This document shows positions 1 through 8,921 of a DNA stretch of 11,451 nucleotides, piece by piece. Made by a program: the position numbers and the translations under genes. How positions within the stretch are numbered: the first letter of the stretch is position 1; every line of letters starts with the position of its first letter. The notes beneath the pieces were generated by a model. It did no database searches. It was not told the DNA's origin and saw nothing but the letters and a program-made list of their open reading frames with translations. This stretch comes from Paraglomus occultum (lineage: Eukaryota > Glomeromycota > Glomeromycetes > Paraglomerales > Paraglomeraceae), in NCBI GenBank assembly GCA_910592205.1, contig CAJVPJ010001207.1, positions 1 to 11,451 on the forward strand, in the 5' to 3' direction.

Positions 1-778
1 ATTCAAATCGGGAAACGTTAATATTTAGCGTTACAATGTGAAATTATTCTTCCAACATTTGTTCTGTTGATAAGAAATTTTCCAAGCAGAATAAATCTTT
101 AATATCCGATACCAAATTTTGCAAGTTTCTAAACTTTTTTGAAATAACATCATTCCGTAAAACCGCTCTTGACGCAGTGTAACGAATTACTACTTTATAT
201 GGTCTCCGCGTGAAGGGTTTGTTTACAGTTTTTTCAGTATCACAAGCAAACAATTACATAACAACGTATACTGTTAAACTAGAATCTACAAAACGTTAAA
301 ACTTGTTTTCTGACATTCTGACATGGATACAATCTTGATAAACCATCTGTATTATGCACACGTGTCTTTTGTCTTTCTCTCTGTAAGCACGTTCGTTGTA
401 CACTATCGCTGTTGTGCGAGCCAACCATGAGAATGAATATTACTATTAACTAACGATTCACTGTCATTCATGTAATTTACGCATCCCTTTATTTGTTGTG
501 AATTTTACATGGCAATCGACGAATATACTCTATTCTTCATACAGCATAATCGAAGCAGTTACACATAAACGAAAATCATATGAAGAAAACAGACTCTGAA
601 CTAATATATAAATGCGTGTCGTTTTATCGAATACACAAACTATTCTAGATATAGACTAGCGTTCGAATCGATACTGCAGCGTGTAACATTAAATAGTATC
701 AACATTCAAAAAACAGAAGAAAAACCGAGACGACTTTACTCATCGTTTCATACGTATACAAAAGATCTCTTTATTATT
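1..778. other. AT-rich upstream intergenic region, no supported gene
   Basis: No gene could be supported here. The longest frame lies on the minus strand, about 253 down to 44 (69 codons). It lacks an ATG start, follows a stop codon directly, has no splice acceptor immediately in front of it, and matches no family I recognise. It could be a 3' exon or a decayed remnant, but nothing seen argues for that over chance. A T-loop-like string at 663-671 was checked for a tRNA and failed. The right end probably holds the promoter and 5' UTR of the kinase-like gene at 779. Confidence 0.5.
605..612 (+). promoter_or_regulatory. TATA-like box upstream of the kinase-like gene
   Basis: The string TATATAAA lies 167 bp before the proposed ATG at 779, in the sense orientation. 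It is a full TATA consensus, but such strings are common in AT-rich DNA. The assignment rests on position only. Confidence 0.3.
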
Positions 779-2213
779 ATGACACCGTCTTCCACCCTTC
801 CTCCTACCAACCTAATCCGCTTCTTCAAGTTCCTATCTTCTTCCCCAACACCACCATCTTTTGAATGGATTCCATATAATAGATTGAAATCAATTTCCTA
901 CTTCGCGTCGGGTGAGTTTAGTTCTGTTGCGCGAAGCATCTGGTTGGACGGAAGGAAGATTGTCCGAATAGATAAAGATGGGAACGAATGCGTGGTTAGG
1001 GAGGGTGAGACAGAAGTTTGTGTGAAGAGATTGGACGGATGGAGAGGCGTCATGGAGAAGGGATTAAACAAGGTAAAGTCGGTGCAAAGTAGATACATTT
1101 TAATCACGAAGATAGCCTTGCTTACAAATTAGACATTACAATCCTCAGCTTTGTAAAGGACTGACAGCATGTCCGAATCAAACATCTTACTACTACGGAC
1201 TATCAATAGACCCCATCACAAATGACATACTTTTAGTAATGAAATACTTTCCCCGTGGAGACCTATGCTCCTTTCTCTATTCTCCAAACCCAGAGACCAA
1301 CCTTTCCTGGCTGAACCGCTTAAAAATTATCAGATCCGTTGCATCTGCGTTAGTAGACATTCACAAGGCAGGAATGGTACATGGCAATATACATCCCAAA
1401 AACATATTGCGTGACAATAATGGGAACGAGGATAACTGGATATTGGGAGATTTGGGGGCCGGGGGAGTTGAAGGATGCGTGGACCAGGAGACTTGGGCGA
1501 GGGGGACCGAAAACGCAGCAGGAGAAGTAGAGACATGCGATAATGCGAGCGGTGATCTTTCTTTTAAACAGGAAATAGAGTCTTCCGAAGACGATAGTCT
1601 TTCACTTGACGACAGTGACCACTATGCTTCATGCTTATCACTTTACGCGACACGTGACGAAATGATTGGAGTACTTCCATACACTTCGCCTGATATTCTT
1701 CGCGGAAATCACCCATCTTCACACTCAGATATTTACAGCCTCGGTATCCTAATGTCTGAACTAGTTTCTCTCTTTCCGCCATACTACTCTTCGTTATTAT
1801 CACCCACTCTCACGCCCGATAATTTTCTTCTTGACATTTGTGACGGATATCGTCCAAGAATTCCTCCATACACTCCGGGGTGCTTTATCAATCTAATGAA
1901 GAAATGTTGGTGTGATCCAGCATCGTATAGACCAGGTGCAAGAGAGGTGTTTGAGATTTTAGATCGCTGGTGTAGAGAAGTAGAGGGAAACGGAGCTGTT
2001 GGTTGTGGTGAGCGCAACGTCTTATTAGAAGTTGAACGGGGTGTCAACGGAAGCGTAGAGTATGACAAAATAAGGAAGATGTATGAGAGTAAGAAGATCA
2101 AACTGACAGAGTTGAGTGAGAATGAATGGGAAGATAAAACCGAGGGTCTGGAAAGTTTGGATAAGAATTTGGGCCTTTTAAACTATTTTAACAGTAATAG
2201 TAAGTGTGTGTGA
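779..2213 (+). CDS. TKL-family protein kinase-like protein, probable pseudokinase
   Basis: Proposed CDS join(779..1072,1149..2213), 452 aa. The 76-nt intron (AG|GTAAAG to CCTCAG) is phase 0. It places 30 residues between the VAIK Lys and the YYYG strand, about the spacing I expect for these kinases. The domain starts at FEWIPYNRLKSI (about 28-39), with SIWLDG at 53-58, VCVK Lys83, GDL at 135-137, HGNIHPKN at 176-183, DLG at 199-201, GVLPYTSPD at 272-280, SDIYSLG at 291-297 and YRPGA at 358-362. Usual catalytic features are altered: glycine loop ASGEFSSV (43-50), Lys98 where the alpha-C Glu is expected, and Asn178 in place of the HRD Asp. Lys83, Asn183 and Asp199 remain. The activation segment has an acidic Ser/Asp/Glu-rich insert (about 202-268). 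A catalytically dead or weak signalling scaffold is inferred. A consensus donor at 2200 allows a different C-terminus ending at 2356. No Sel1 repeats or membrane segments are seen. Confidence 0.8.
1454..1505 (+). other. G-rich island within the kinase activation segment
   Basis: Four G runs lie on the coding strand: 1454-1458, 1461-1465, 1495-1497 and 1501-1505. This is a sharp local GC rise in AT-rich surroundings. It encodes the DLG motif and the start of the activation-segment insert. A G-quadruplex is conceivable, but the middle loop of about 29 nt is long, so it would be a weak one. Confidence 0.4.
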
Positions 2214-2570
2214 AAATTATATGAATTGATTTTGATTGGACAGAATTGTAAACAATTTTATTACGCGCGCTTACAGAAACATACAAATCACCTGGCCAAC
2301 ATGTCGCTCACTCTAACGATTATTTTCTAGCATGGTTAGGTAAGTTTGATAAATGAACGCAGAGCTGTTTGTAACGCCTATACTTCTAATACTTATTTTT
2401 ATATGAATAGAAAACATTGACAATAGAGTTCAGCCATCTGAGTAATTAAATGTCAACCAAGTGTACATAGCCAACAAATAAGATCAGCAATCGCCGATTC
2501 AAAACTACCCGACATTGATGGCTTTTGAATTAACAGAAAAAATTTTACTTTATAACGTCATTGTGTTTGC

Positions 2571-2639
2571 ATACTGTGCATACCGATACTAGGAATCAGT
2601 GAGAATCGTTTTGTTTATTGACTGAGCTGTGCACAGTAT
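2571..2639. repeat. 10-bp perfect inverted repeat with 49-bp spacer
   Basis: ATACTGTGCA at 2571-2580 is matched exactly by its reverse complement TGCACAGTAT at 2630-2639. The match does not extend outward. It could be a pair of binding sites or a weak cruciform, or chance. Confidence 0.35.
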
Positions 2640-2919
2640 AAGACCACATGAAACTTTATTTTGCCATGTTAAAACCATGGGTATATTCATGACTTTTGTC
2701 TTGACAACGAAGGAGTGAATTTACAATAAACCGTATTTTCCTGAAATTATTCTTATCGCATTGAATTACTATCAGGTTTAACGTGCAGTTCACAGAGTGC
2801 AGTTTGCTACATCTTGCAATATCAGATACTGAGACTTTTGTTACCACGCGTATGGAAAACGTTGCATTTATTCTAAAAGGCGTAAAAGTTAAACAATGTA
2901 GCCTAAGAACAGAGATCAT

Positions 2920-2930
2920 CCAATCACGTG
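2920..2930. promoter_or_regulatory. CCAAT box abutting a CACGTG E-box upstream of EMC1
   Basis: CCAAT (2920-2924) is followed directly by the palindrome CACGTG (2925-2930), 115 bp before the EMC1 ATG. CCAAT is the site of the conserved HAP/NF-Y complex, and CACGTG is bound by bHLH factors. Abutting sites at a typical promoter distance suggest a real control element. The factors involved are inferred from the motifs alone. Confidence 0.45.
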
Positions 2931-3045
2931 CGTCAAACTGTACATTATTCCGTGAAACAATTTTTGCTTTTTCCTGATCACACACTTGACATATTACGCG
3001 CGCATTCAGTTCCTAGTCACGTCCCTTTGTTTATCATAAACGACA

Positions 3046-6000
3046 ATGAGGCTAGGAAAGATAGTCGCAATTGTGCTGTTATCCATTATAGGATTAGTGA
3101 ATGTGAATTTCGTTGATGCATTGTACGAGAGTCAAACGGGAGTTAATGACTGGCATCATCAATATATTGGCACACCAACGATTTCCTTTTTCCACAAGCT
3201 ATCAAACAGCAAATTAGTCGCATTAGTGGCTACAGAAAAGAGTGTTGTTGCCGCATTAAATCCAACAAATGGCAACATAAGTAAGAATGTATTTGATTAT
3301 ATGTTGTTTCGTCAACGTCTATAAGCTGGCATTCACTTAATTCTACTATGAATGTTCATTTAGCATGGCGGCAGATTCTCGACGAACGTGAGGAAATAAT
3401 AGGCTTGAAAGCGGACAAAGACAGTGAGTAGCCTACATGCACAGTCTTTTCTGGTTCTTCTTAATTATTGTCTGAAATCTTTGTTACTTTATGACAGATG
3501 TTTTATCTGTCTCGATTGCTGTTGATTATATCATTCGTCTGTGGGACGGACTGTCGGGCAAATTATTATGGGAGAATATAATCAAAAAAACTGACGAGGC
3601 TACCAGACTAAAGAAGGCTGATGTGGTTTTTTTGAGGAATGAACCTTCAATCGCAATCTTGTTAGACAGTCTGACCATGGTAAAGTTTGATCTCAATGAC
3701 GGGAAGAAGGCTTGGGTCAACAATAACGACCATAATAAGTAAAAAACGTTTATTTGTATTGATCCTTTTGCCTACGTGTCCCTCTTCCCTTTAATTACAT
3801 TGTGTTTAACTTTCAAACCAAGGCAAACGAAATTTGTGAGGATTGTAGATAATGGCTTAATGCTCAATGCAGTCGCGCTAGTCAGACAATCAAGCAGATA
3901 TCTTTCTATTCGAGTAGTAACTTACGGCTTAGTAACCGGGGATGCGATAAAGACTCTCGACATAAAGTCTAGAGTTGAAGATGAGAAACACGTAATAGTT
4001 GTTGGCGGGGCCGAAGATTTCAAAGCGTTCGTCATATGGACTGAAAAGCCAAATATGCGTGCCAATCGCCTTGGTCGCGATGATATATCAACTGAAGCTT
4101 CGCTTGTGGTTTGCCATCTTTGGATTTTATTTTCATCGGCACCCATTGTTTTTTCAATATAGTAGATGTGATAAGTAATATTAACGGTTCATTAATAACA
4201 GGGCCTGTATAATAGTGTTATTCCGTCCTTCGCGGCGGCGGATGGTCCGTTGGAATTCATTGATTTGGATGTAGGAACCAGGACAGAATTTTTAGTAGAA
4301 GTTCCCACCAAGTACGGAACTGCCGCTGCTATATTAAAAATCGATACGGAAGGAGGGCGATTTCTGGCACTTCATGATATGAATGAGAGGGTAAATTTAA
4401 AATGGCAAAGTTTAATGACTGGATGAGTTGTGGTTTACCGATTGTTTTATAATTAGGAAGGAAAGTCGGTTTATTCTGCCGCATTTGATAGTGATGGGAA
4501 AATACACATCTCCAGAGTGTTCAACGAAGCAGCGGTTGGTCTACGTTTTGCCTTGAGATTTTTTATTTATTATAGGGTTAACATGGGCTAATAGCATATG
4601 TTTCTTTATAATAGAAAGGTGTCAATCTCGAGATAGTCCAAATATTCTCTCATCAAACAATTGTCAATCGAGTAATCAAGCATTCTGTTGCCAATTATGG
4701 ATATATAACCTCTGTAAGTTTATCGTTGATTGTTTTGTTCTTTATTTATTTGATTCTCTAATAATGGTTTTTCTTGACAGTCAATTTTATGCATGTATTG
4801 CAATGAGCCCGGCACCAAATATCGTATGATTTTGTTATCTGCAGATGGCTCGATTCATTCATGGAAGGATTCATCCATAGCATGGAAGAGAGAGGAACCT
4901 CTTACGCACGCTGTTGGCGTAGAATTTGTAGATTTACCAGAAAAAAAACTATGGTCGCAAGAGGTTGACGAGCTTGGTATGCGCATGTGTGTTTGAATAC
5001 AAAACTTTGGTGTGCAGTTTTACCTATTGATTTGACTCAACATTAGATGAGGATGCCGACAAAATCGAAACTATTACACCATTTAACCGATATATTCGCC
5101 GAGTTTCCACACACCTTAATCAGCTACGAGTATGCCATGCCGTTATCTGTTGAGCCTTTTGTTTTACTTTGAAATTCAAAGCTCATGTTCCGATGTTCGT
5201 ATCTTGTTACAGGATCTTTTGGATAATCTTATCGCGCACATTACCCGACTAATTACCAATGACAAGTCGGCTATTGCCACGAAAAAGTCGGGAGATTCCG
5301 CTAGTCTGCACAGAGACATTTATGGTTTCAGAAAAATATTGGTATTCGTGACACCAAAAAAAATTATTGCGCTGGATTCTGCTAGAAAAGGCGAGATTGT
5401 CTGGACGCGATACTTGAATTACGCCTCCTTGGAGTTGCAAAAGATTTTTGTAGTCCGTGCTGCCATGATCAAATATCCGCCAGTGATTATCGTAGTTGGG
5501 AAACAGGTTACATCAGGAGTATGTAAAACATGCATCATTTTTGATCGGGATTTTATGACTGTTTTTATCTGACAGATATTCTATGTTATAACTTTAATTA
5601 GGGCGAGATTGAGACACGCTTGTTCCGGTTGAATGCGTTGACTGGAGGAGATTTTGAACCCGAGTATAGAAATGACTTTCCAGCAGATATTTCGCTACCA
5701 CTAAATTCTATAAAGACTATTAAGCTACCCATTGAAGAGCCTAATGAAAGAACGCATATTCTCGCATTGATTGATGCAAAACGTCAGGCGAGTATGTTTA
5801 TGCTTCAACAGTTTTTATTAAAACAAGCAGCGTGATTAACCTTAATTGTCAAACTAGATCACCCTCTATCCTAACACGAATGCATCGAAAGCAGTCTTTC
5901 GAACGTTTGCAAAGTCATTTTATTTTACGTTGGAAAGGGAGAATGGGCTGAGCGGTTATAAAGTGTCGGACAACGAATTTGGCAAGGTAGTATTTTTGGG

Positions 6001-7390
6001 AAAAATAAAGATGATTAGTTGATAGTACTAAAAATTATCCCTTCTTTTATAGACCATTACGGCAAATGAGATTTGGTCAATAACATTTCCTAGCGAAACA
6101 ATCGCCTCTGTCGGACAACGCCCTTTACACGGTAATCATTCTGCTAGCCGCACGTCTCCAATATTGGAAACAGTCATGCTAATTTTCTCAAACTGTTGAC
6201 AGAAAAAGTCTCCTCCCTGGGTCGCGTTCTAGGAGATCGATCAGTATTATACAAGTATTTGAACCCACATCTGGTTGCCATAGCAACTTTTTCTTCAACA
6301 GACCCCAAGTCCTTGAGTATTTACTTGATAGATATTGTCAAGGGTTCGATTCTGTATCATGCTGTACATGCAAATGTCAGTCCGATACATCGAGTGTTTT
6401 TGATTCAAGTCGAAAATTACATCTTGTACCACTTTTGGAGTAATGGGGATCCGGTGAAGGGAGACGGAAAAGGCTTCCAAGTAGTCGTCTGTGACTTGTA
6501 CGAGAGCGAACATAAGAATGAACGATTTGAGAGGTGAGGCAACATTTTCATTCAGATATTGGTAATGATTATTTCGCGCCTGGATGAAATAGACACTAAC
6601 GCCAACCTGTCCGTTAACTAGTGCCAACTTTTCCTCATTTTCGCACGAGAGACCGTACGTTGATACTAAAGCATTCATGTTTCCACATGGAATAAATGCT
6701 ATTGGCGTGACGACTACAAAGAATGGGATCACAACGCGGGAATTTCTATGTAAATTAAAAGTCTTTCGTTTACATACTCTTGATGTGCACAAATCTGTAA
6801 ACTAACTTTTTGTTGTGTAGTTGCTACAAAGACTGACCAAGTCTACGGCATTGCCAAACGGGTTCTGGACGCACGCAGACCAACTCGTACGCTTACTGCT
6901 GAAGACAAGGAAGAAATGTTGATTCCCTATGATCCTGCCATTCCAGATAACAGAAAATCTATGCTGAGCTATTACTTGACGGTAAAACCGAGGGGGGAGA
7001 AAATCAAAAGTGATATATATATTGAACGTTTTCGCCAAGGGCATGAATTAATTTTTGGTTTTTTAGGTTGCTGGTATTCGCCACATCACTACGTCTCCCG
7101 CTCTACTAGAATCGACTTCTCTTGTTCTTGCTTACGGACTAGACATATGGTTTACGAGAGAAGCGCCTTCAAAAACGTTTGATGTGTTAAGTGAAGATTT
7201 CAGTAAGGAGACCTTAGTCACGACAATTGTTGCGCTATTGATTGGAATTGCTGTTACTAGACCAATTGTAAGTCGTACGAATCTTGTTGACGCTGGACGT
7301 CTGAAATATTAAACGCGGATAATGCTAAATGGGAACGTACTGTTGTTTTTGTAGGTCAACCGAAGGAAGATCAATGCTCGTTGGTATTAA
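3046..7390 (+). CDS. EMC1: ER membrane protein complex subunit 1 (EMC1)
   Basis: Exons: 3046-3280, 3364-3423, 3498-3738, 3823-4105, 4202-4390, 4457-4534, 4615-4713, 4781-4976, 5047-5129, 5213-5506, 5602-5787, 5858-5986, 6053-6131, 6203-6533, 6622-6749, 6821-6981, 7067-7267, 7355-7390. All phases agree, giving 3009 nt and 1002 aa, a normal EMC1 length. EMC1 is the large luminal and membrane-anchored subunit of the EMC, the insertase for tail-anchored and multipass proteins at the ER. A signal peptide (1-25, VDA before LYES) precedes beta-propeller-type repeats such as LWDGLSGKLLW and GFRKILVFV...ALDSARKGEIVW. The conserved C-terminal (DUF1620-type) part shows SLGRVLGDRSVLYKYLNP (about 722-739), FPHGINAIGVTTTKNGIT, RVLDARRP, LIPYDP and SPALLESTSLVLAYGLD, followed by a single membrane segment (about 974-988) and a short basic tail RRKINARWY. 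Introns are 66-96 nt and GT-AG, except 5788-5857, which fits only as GC-AG. The intron-4 donor could also be three bases later (4109), and the intron-6 donor at 4535 is weak. The last exon is only 36 nt. Confidence 0.93.
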
Positions 7391-7457
7391 CCTAACTATA
7401 GACTATTTAATAGCTCATAGATAAAAATGAAAAATTGGACATGTTAATGTGTCATCT

Positions 7458-7463
7458 AATAAA
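7458..7463 (+). terminator. Probable EMC1 polyadenylation signal AATAAA
   Basis: A canonical AATAAA starts 68 nt after the EMC1 stop codon, a normal 3' UTR distance. No cleavage site can be assigned from sequence alone. Confidence 0.5.
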
Positions 7464-7523
7464 ATCCGCATGGTCAAAAGACCTAAAAATTAACAAGATG
7501 CTTGAACATTATATGCACACGTG

Positions 7524-7529
7524 TTTATT
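7524..7529 (-). terminator. Probable THOC7 polyadenylation signal AATAAA
   Basis: TTTATT on the plus strand reads AATAAA on the minus strand, about 215 nt beyond the THOC7 stop codon. It is the clearest canonical signal between the two genes for that strand. The 3' UTR would be longer than that of EMC1. Confidence 0.35.
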
Positions 7530-7744
7530 AACATTCTATCATTACTCTATTAGAAATTTACACAAGTTAAAGTGACGTGATAGACTATATGGTCTATGTA
7601 TGAAACTAGCTTTGGCCTTGTAATTATTATTAATGCCACAGACATCTGCATCCACCGAAAACACTCATGAAATTGTTGTTGGAATTCCTAATTAGCCTGC
7701 CATGTTTTGTCCCGTTAATGTCCGTCTCCAATCCGATTCGGTCC

Positions 7745-8921
7745 TCAATAGTTGAAATAGCTTTTTCTCCTCTTAACCTCTCCTTCTTCTTTTTCGTCAT
7801 CATCGTCATCATCGTCATAACGACGTCGTTTTCTAACAGCGGCAACATATCCCTCTAGAACGTCTGGAGACGCTTCCGCGATCGCCCATAACGGAGGAAC
7901 GCCCTTTCCATCCCATTGTTGAGGTGCTCGTTCCTTTCTATGACCATTCGTTGATTCAGATCGCTTTGATGATTTCTTCTCATCGACATTAGATGAAGAT
8001 ACTCGTCGCGTATGTTCATGCGGAGTTTCATCCATATCATATCCTGCTTCTTTTTGTACATTAGCTATTACTGTTAGCACCTGATTTATTTTATCCAAAC
8101 GTGACTTGTAAATGTCATCCAGTTCCTTTTCCTTTGTTTCGAGCTCTAATATGTCCTTGCCGAGCTCAGCTATTTCGCTGAAAAAACAAATATTCAAACC
8201 GATTTTAGTCAATCTCGTATTGAAAACGATACAAATGGAGGTGCGGGATTTGCTCACTTTAACGTTTCTTCTCTTCGTTTATGCTGTTTAATCTCTGAAG
8301 CTAATATATTATATTCTTCCTTTCTTGATTTCTTCAACTCTTCAACCTTTAATTGACTTTCCAACGCCGCTATTTCAGCTTTTGCTTCCTCGATCTCATC
8401 CACTATGGATGAAAAAGCCAATTGTAGTTAACATTAAGTATTGTCGCATATAAAAAAGACGGGTAATCAGGGTGTACTTACTCATCGCCTGTGTTTCTAA
8501 CTCATACCTTTGCCTTTCCCACACATTCATGTCATGAACACGTTGGAAGCGCATCATATTCAACTCGTACATGTAAAGTTCAAACAGGACGTCGTCATAA
8601 TGTTTAAATCTAAAAAAATTTGTGAATTCTTTTAAATTGAGGGTTTCCTTCCTGCAATGATTTGATCATAATATAGAAATACGCACGCATCCTCCAGGTC
8701 GCTTTTCGTTATAGCATTCTTCCAGTTAGTGTGTTTCTTTATGACCCTTAATATAGGTTTCTCGTCGATTGCTGGTCGGTTATCTTGATCGCCTTTATCA
8801 GCTAGTTAAGACAAATTACAGTTGTTGATGAGATTAGTCGGCGACAATAATACCAGTAATACTGACTTGACTAACCTTCAGTAGTTGTTGAGTCGGTCTT
8901 TGGTTGACCCATTTCGGTCAT
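7745..8921 (-). CDS. THOC7: THO complex subunit 7 (THOC7 / Tho7-like)
   Basis: Exons on the minus strand: 8921-8876, 8801-8687, 8609-8482, 8402-8258, 8177-7745. Phases agree, giving 867 nt and 288 aa; introns are 74-80 nt. THOC7 belongs to the nuclear THO complex, which couples transcription to mRNP assembly and export. The family core is visible as ELYMYELNMMRFQRVHDMN (about 64-82), then a long coiled coil (about 85-187) with SRKEEYNILASEIKQHKRRE (122-141), ETLNEIAELGKDI and LDKINQVLTVIANVQ (172-186). These match the metazoan THOC7 pattern of NRQEYDALA.. followed by HETLKELEALGKEL. After the core comes a polar Ser/Lys-rich linker (about 191-235), then a tail with basic KRRRY (261-265), a run of seven Asp, an acidic stretch and basic KRRKS near the end; the basic pieces could serve nuclear import. 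A second in-frame ATG at 8912-8910 could be the true start. A T-run on the coding strand lies about 10 nt before the first ATG. Confidence 0.88.
7796..7818. repeat. Short 9-bp period repeat encoding the THOC7 Asp run
   Basis: A GTCATCATC-type unit is repeated about 2.5 times. On the minus strand it reads as GAT/GAC codons for the poly-Asp run near the THOC7 C-terminus. Such runs can vary in length between strains. Confidence 0.6.

Larger units (their letters stand above)
2214..3045. other. Intergenic region between the kinase-like gene and EMC1
   Basis: The left part may carry 3' UTR of the kinase-like gene, or a short alternative last exon (2331-2356) preceded by a CTAAC branch-like site at 2313-2317 and a TTTTCTAG acceptor. 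The right part should hold the EMC1 promoter. Open frames on either strand around 2656-3116 overlap each other, read into the EMC1 start in another frame and show no recognisable protein features, so they are not called as genes. Confidence 0.5.
7391..7744. other. Convergent intergenic region, 3' ends of EMC1 and THOC7
   Basis: These 354 bp lie between two convergent stop codons. They hold one AATAAA on each strand and no plausible gene. The proposed signals are 61 bp apart and do not overlap, so the two mature mRNAs should end close to each other. Confidence 0.6.

Noticed and set aside
44-253. Minus-strand open frame of 69 codons near the left edge
   Set aside because: It has no ATG start, is directly preceded by a stop codon, lacks a convincing acceptor at its beginning and resembles no known family. 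It remains possible as a partial 3' exon.
655-690. GTTCGAATC string resembling a tRNA T-loop
   Set aside because: One T-stem pair is mismatched, and no D-arm, anticodon arm or acceptor stem could be built from the flanks.
1116-1148. Use of a 43-nt intron (1073-1115) in the kinase-like gene instead of the 76-nt one
   Set aside because: It is in frame, but shorter than every other intron in the window, and it adds 11 residues that spoil the expected spacing from the VAIK Lys to the YYYG strand.
1784-2101. Minus-strand open frame opposite the kinase-like gene
   Set aside because: It is a shadow of the coding strand; the plus-strand frame carries clear kinase motifs here.
2656-3116. Overlapping open frames on both strands upstream of EMC1
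   Set aside because: They contradict each other, have no recognisable features and include the EMC1 start region in other frames. This is better explained as promoter sequence.
6295-7044. Minus-strand open frames of 165 and 80 codons opposite EMC1
   Set aside because: The plus strand encodes the strongly conserved EMC1 C-terminal domain across the same stretch, with consistent introns.
7667-7858. Plus-strand open frame of 63 codons opposite the THOC7 end
   Set aside because: It is hydrophobic and repetitive only because it reads the antisense of the THOC7 poly-Asp and Lys codons.
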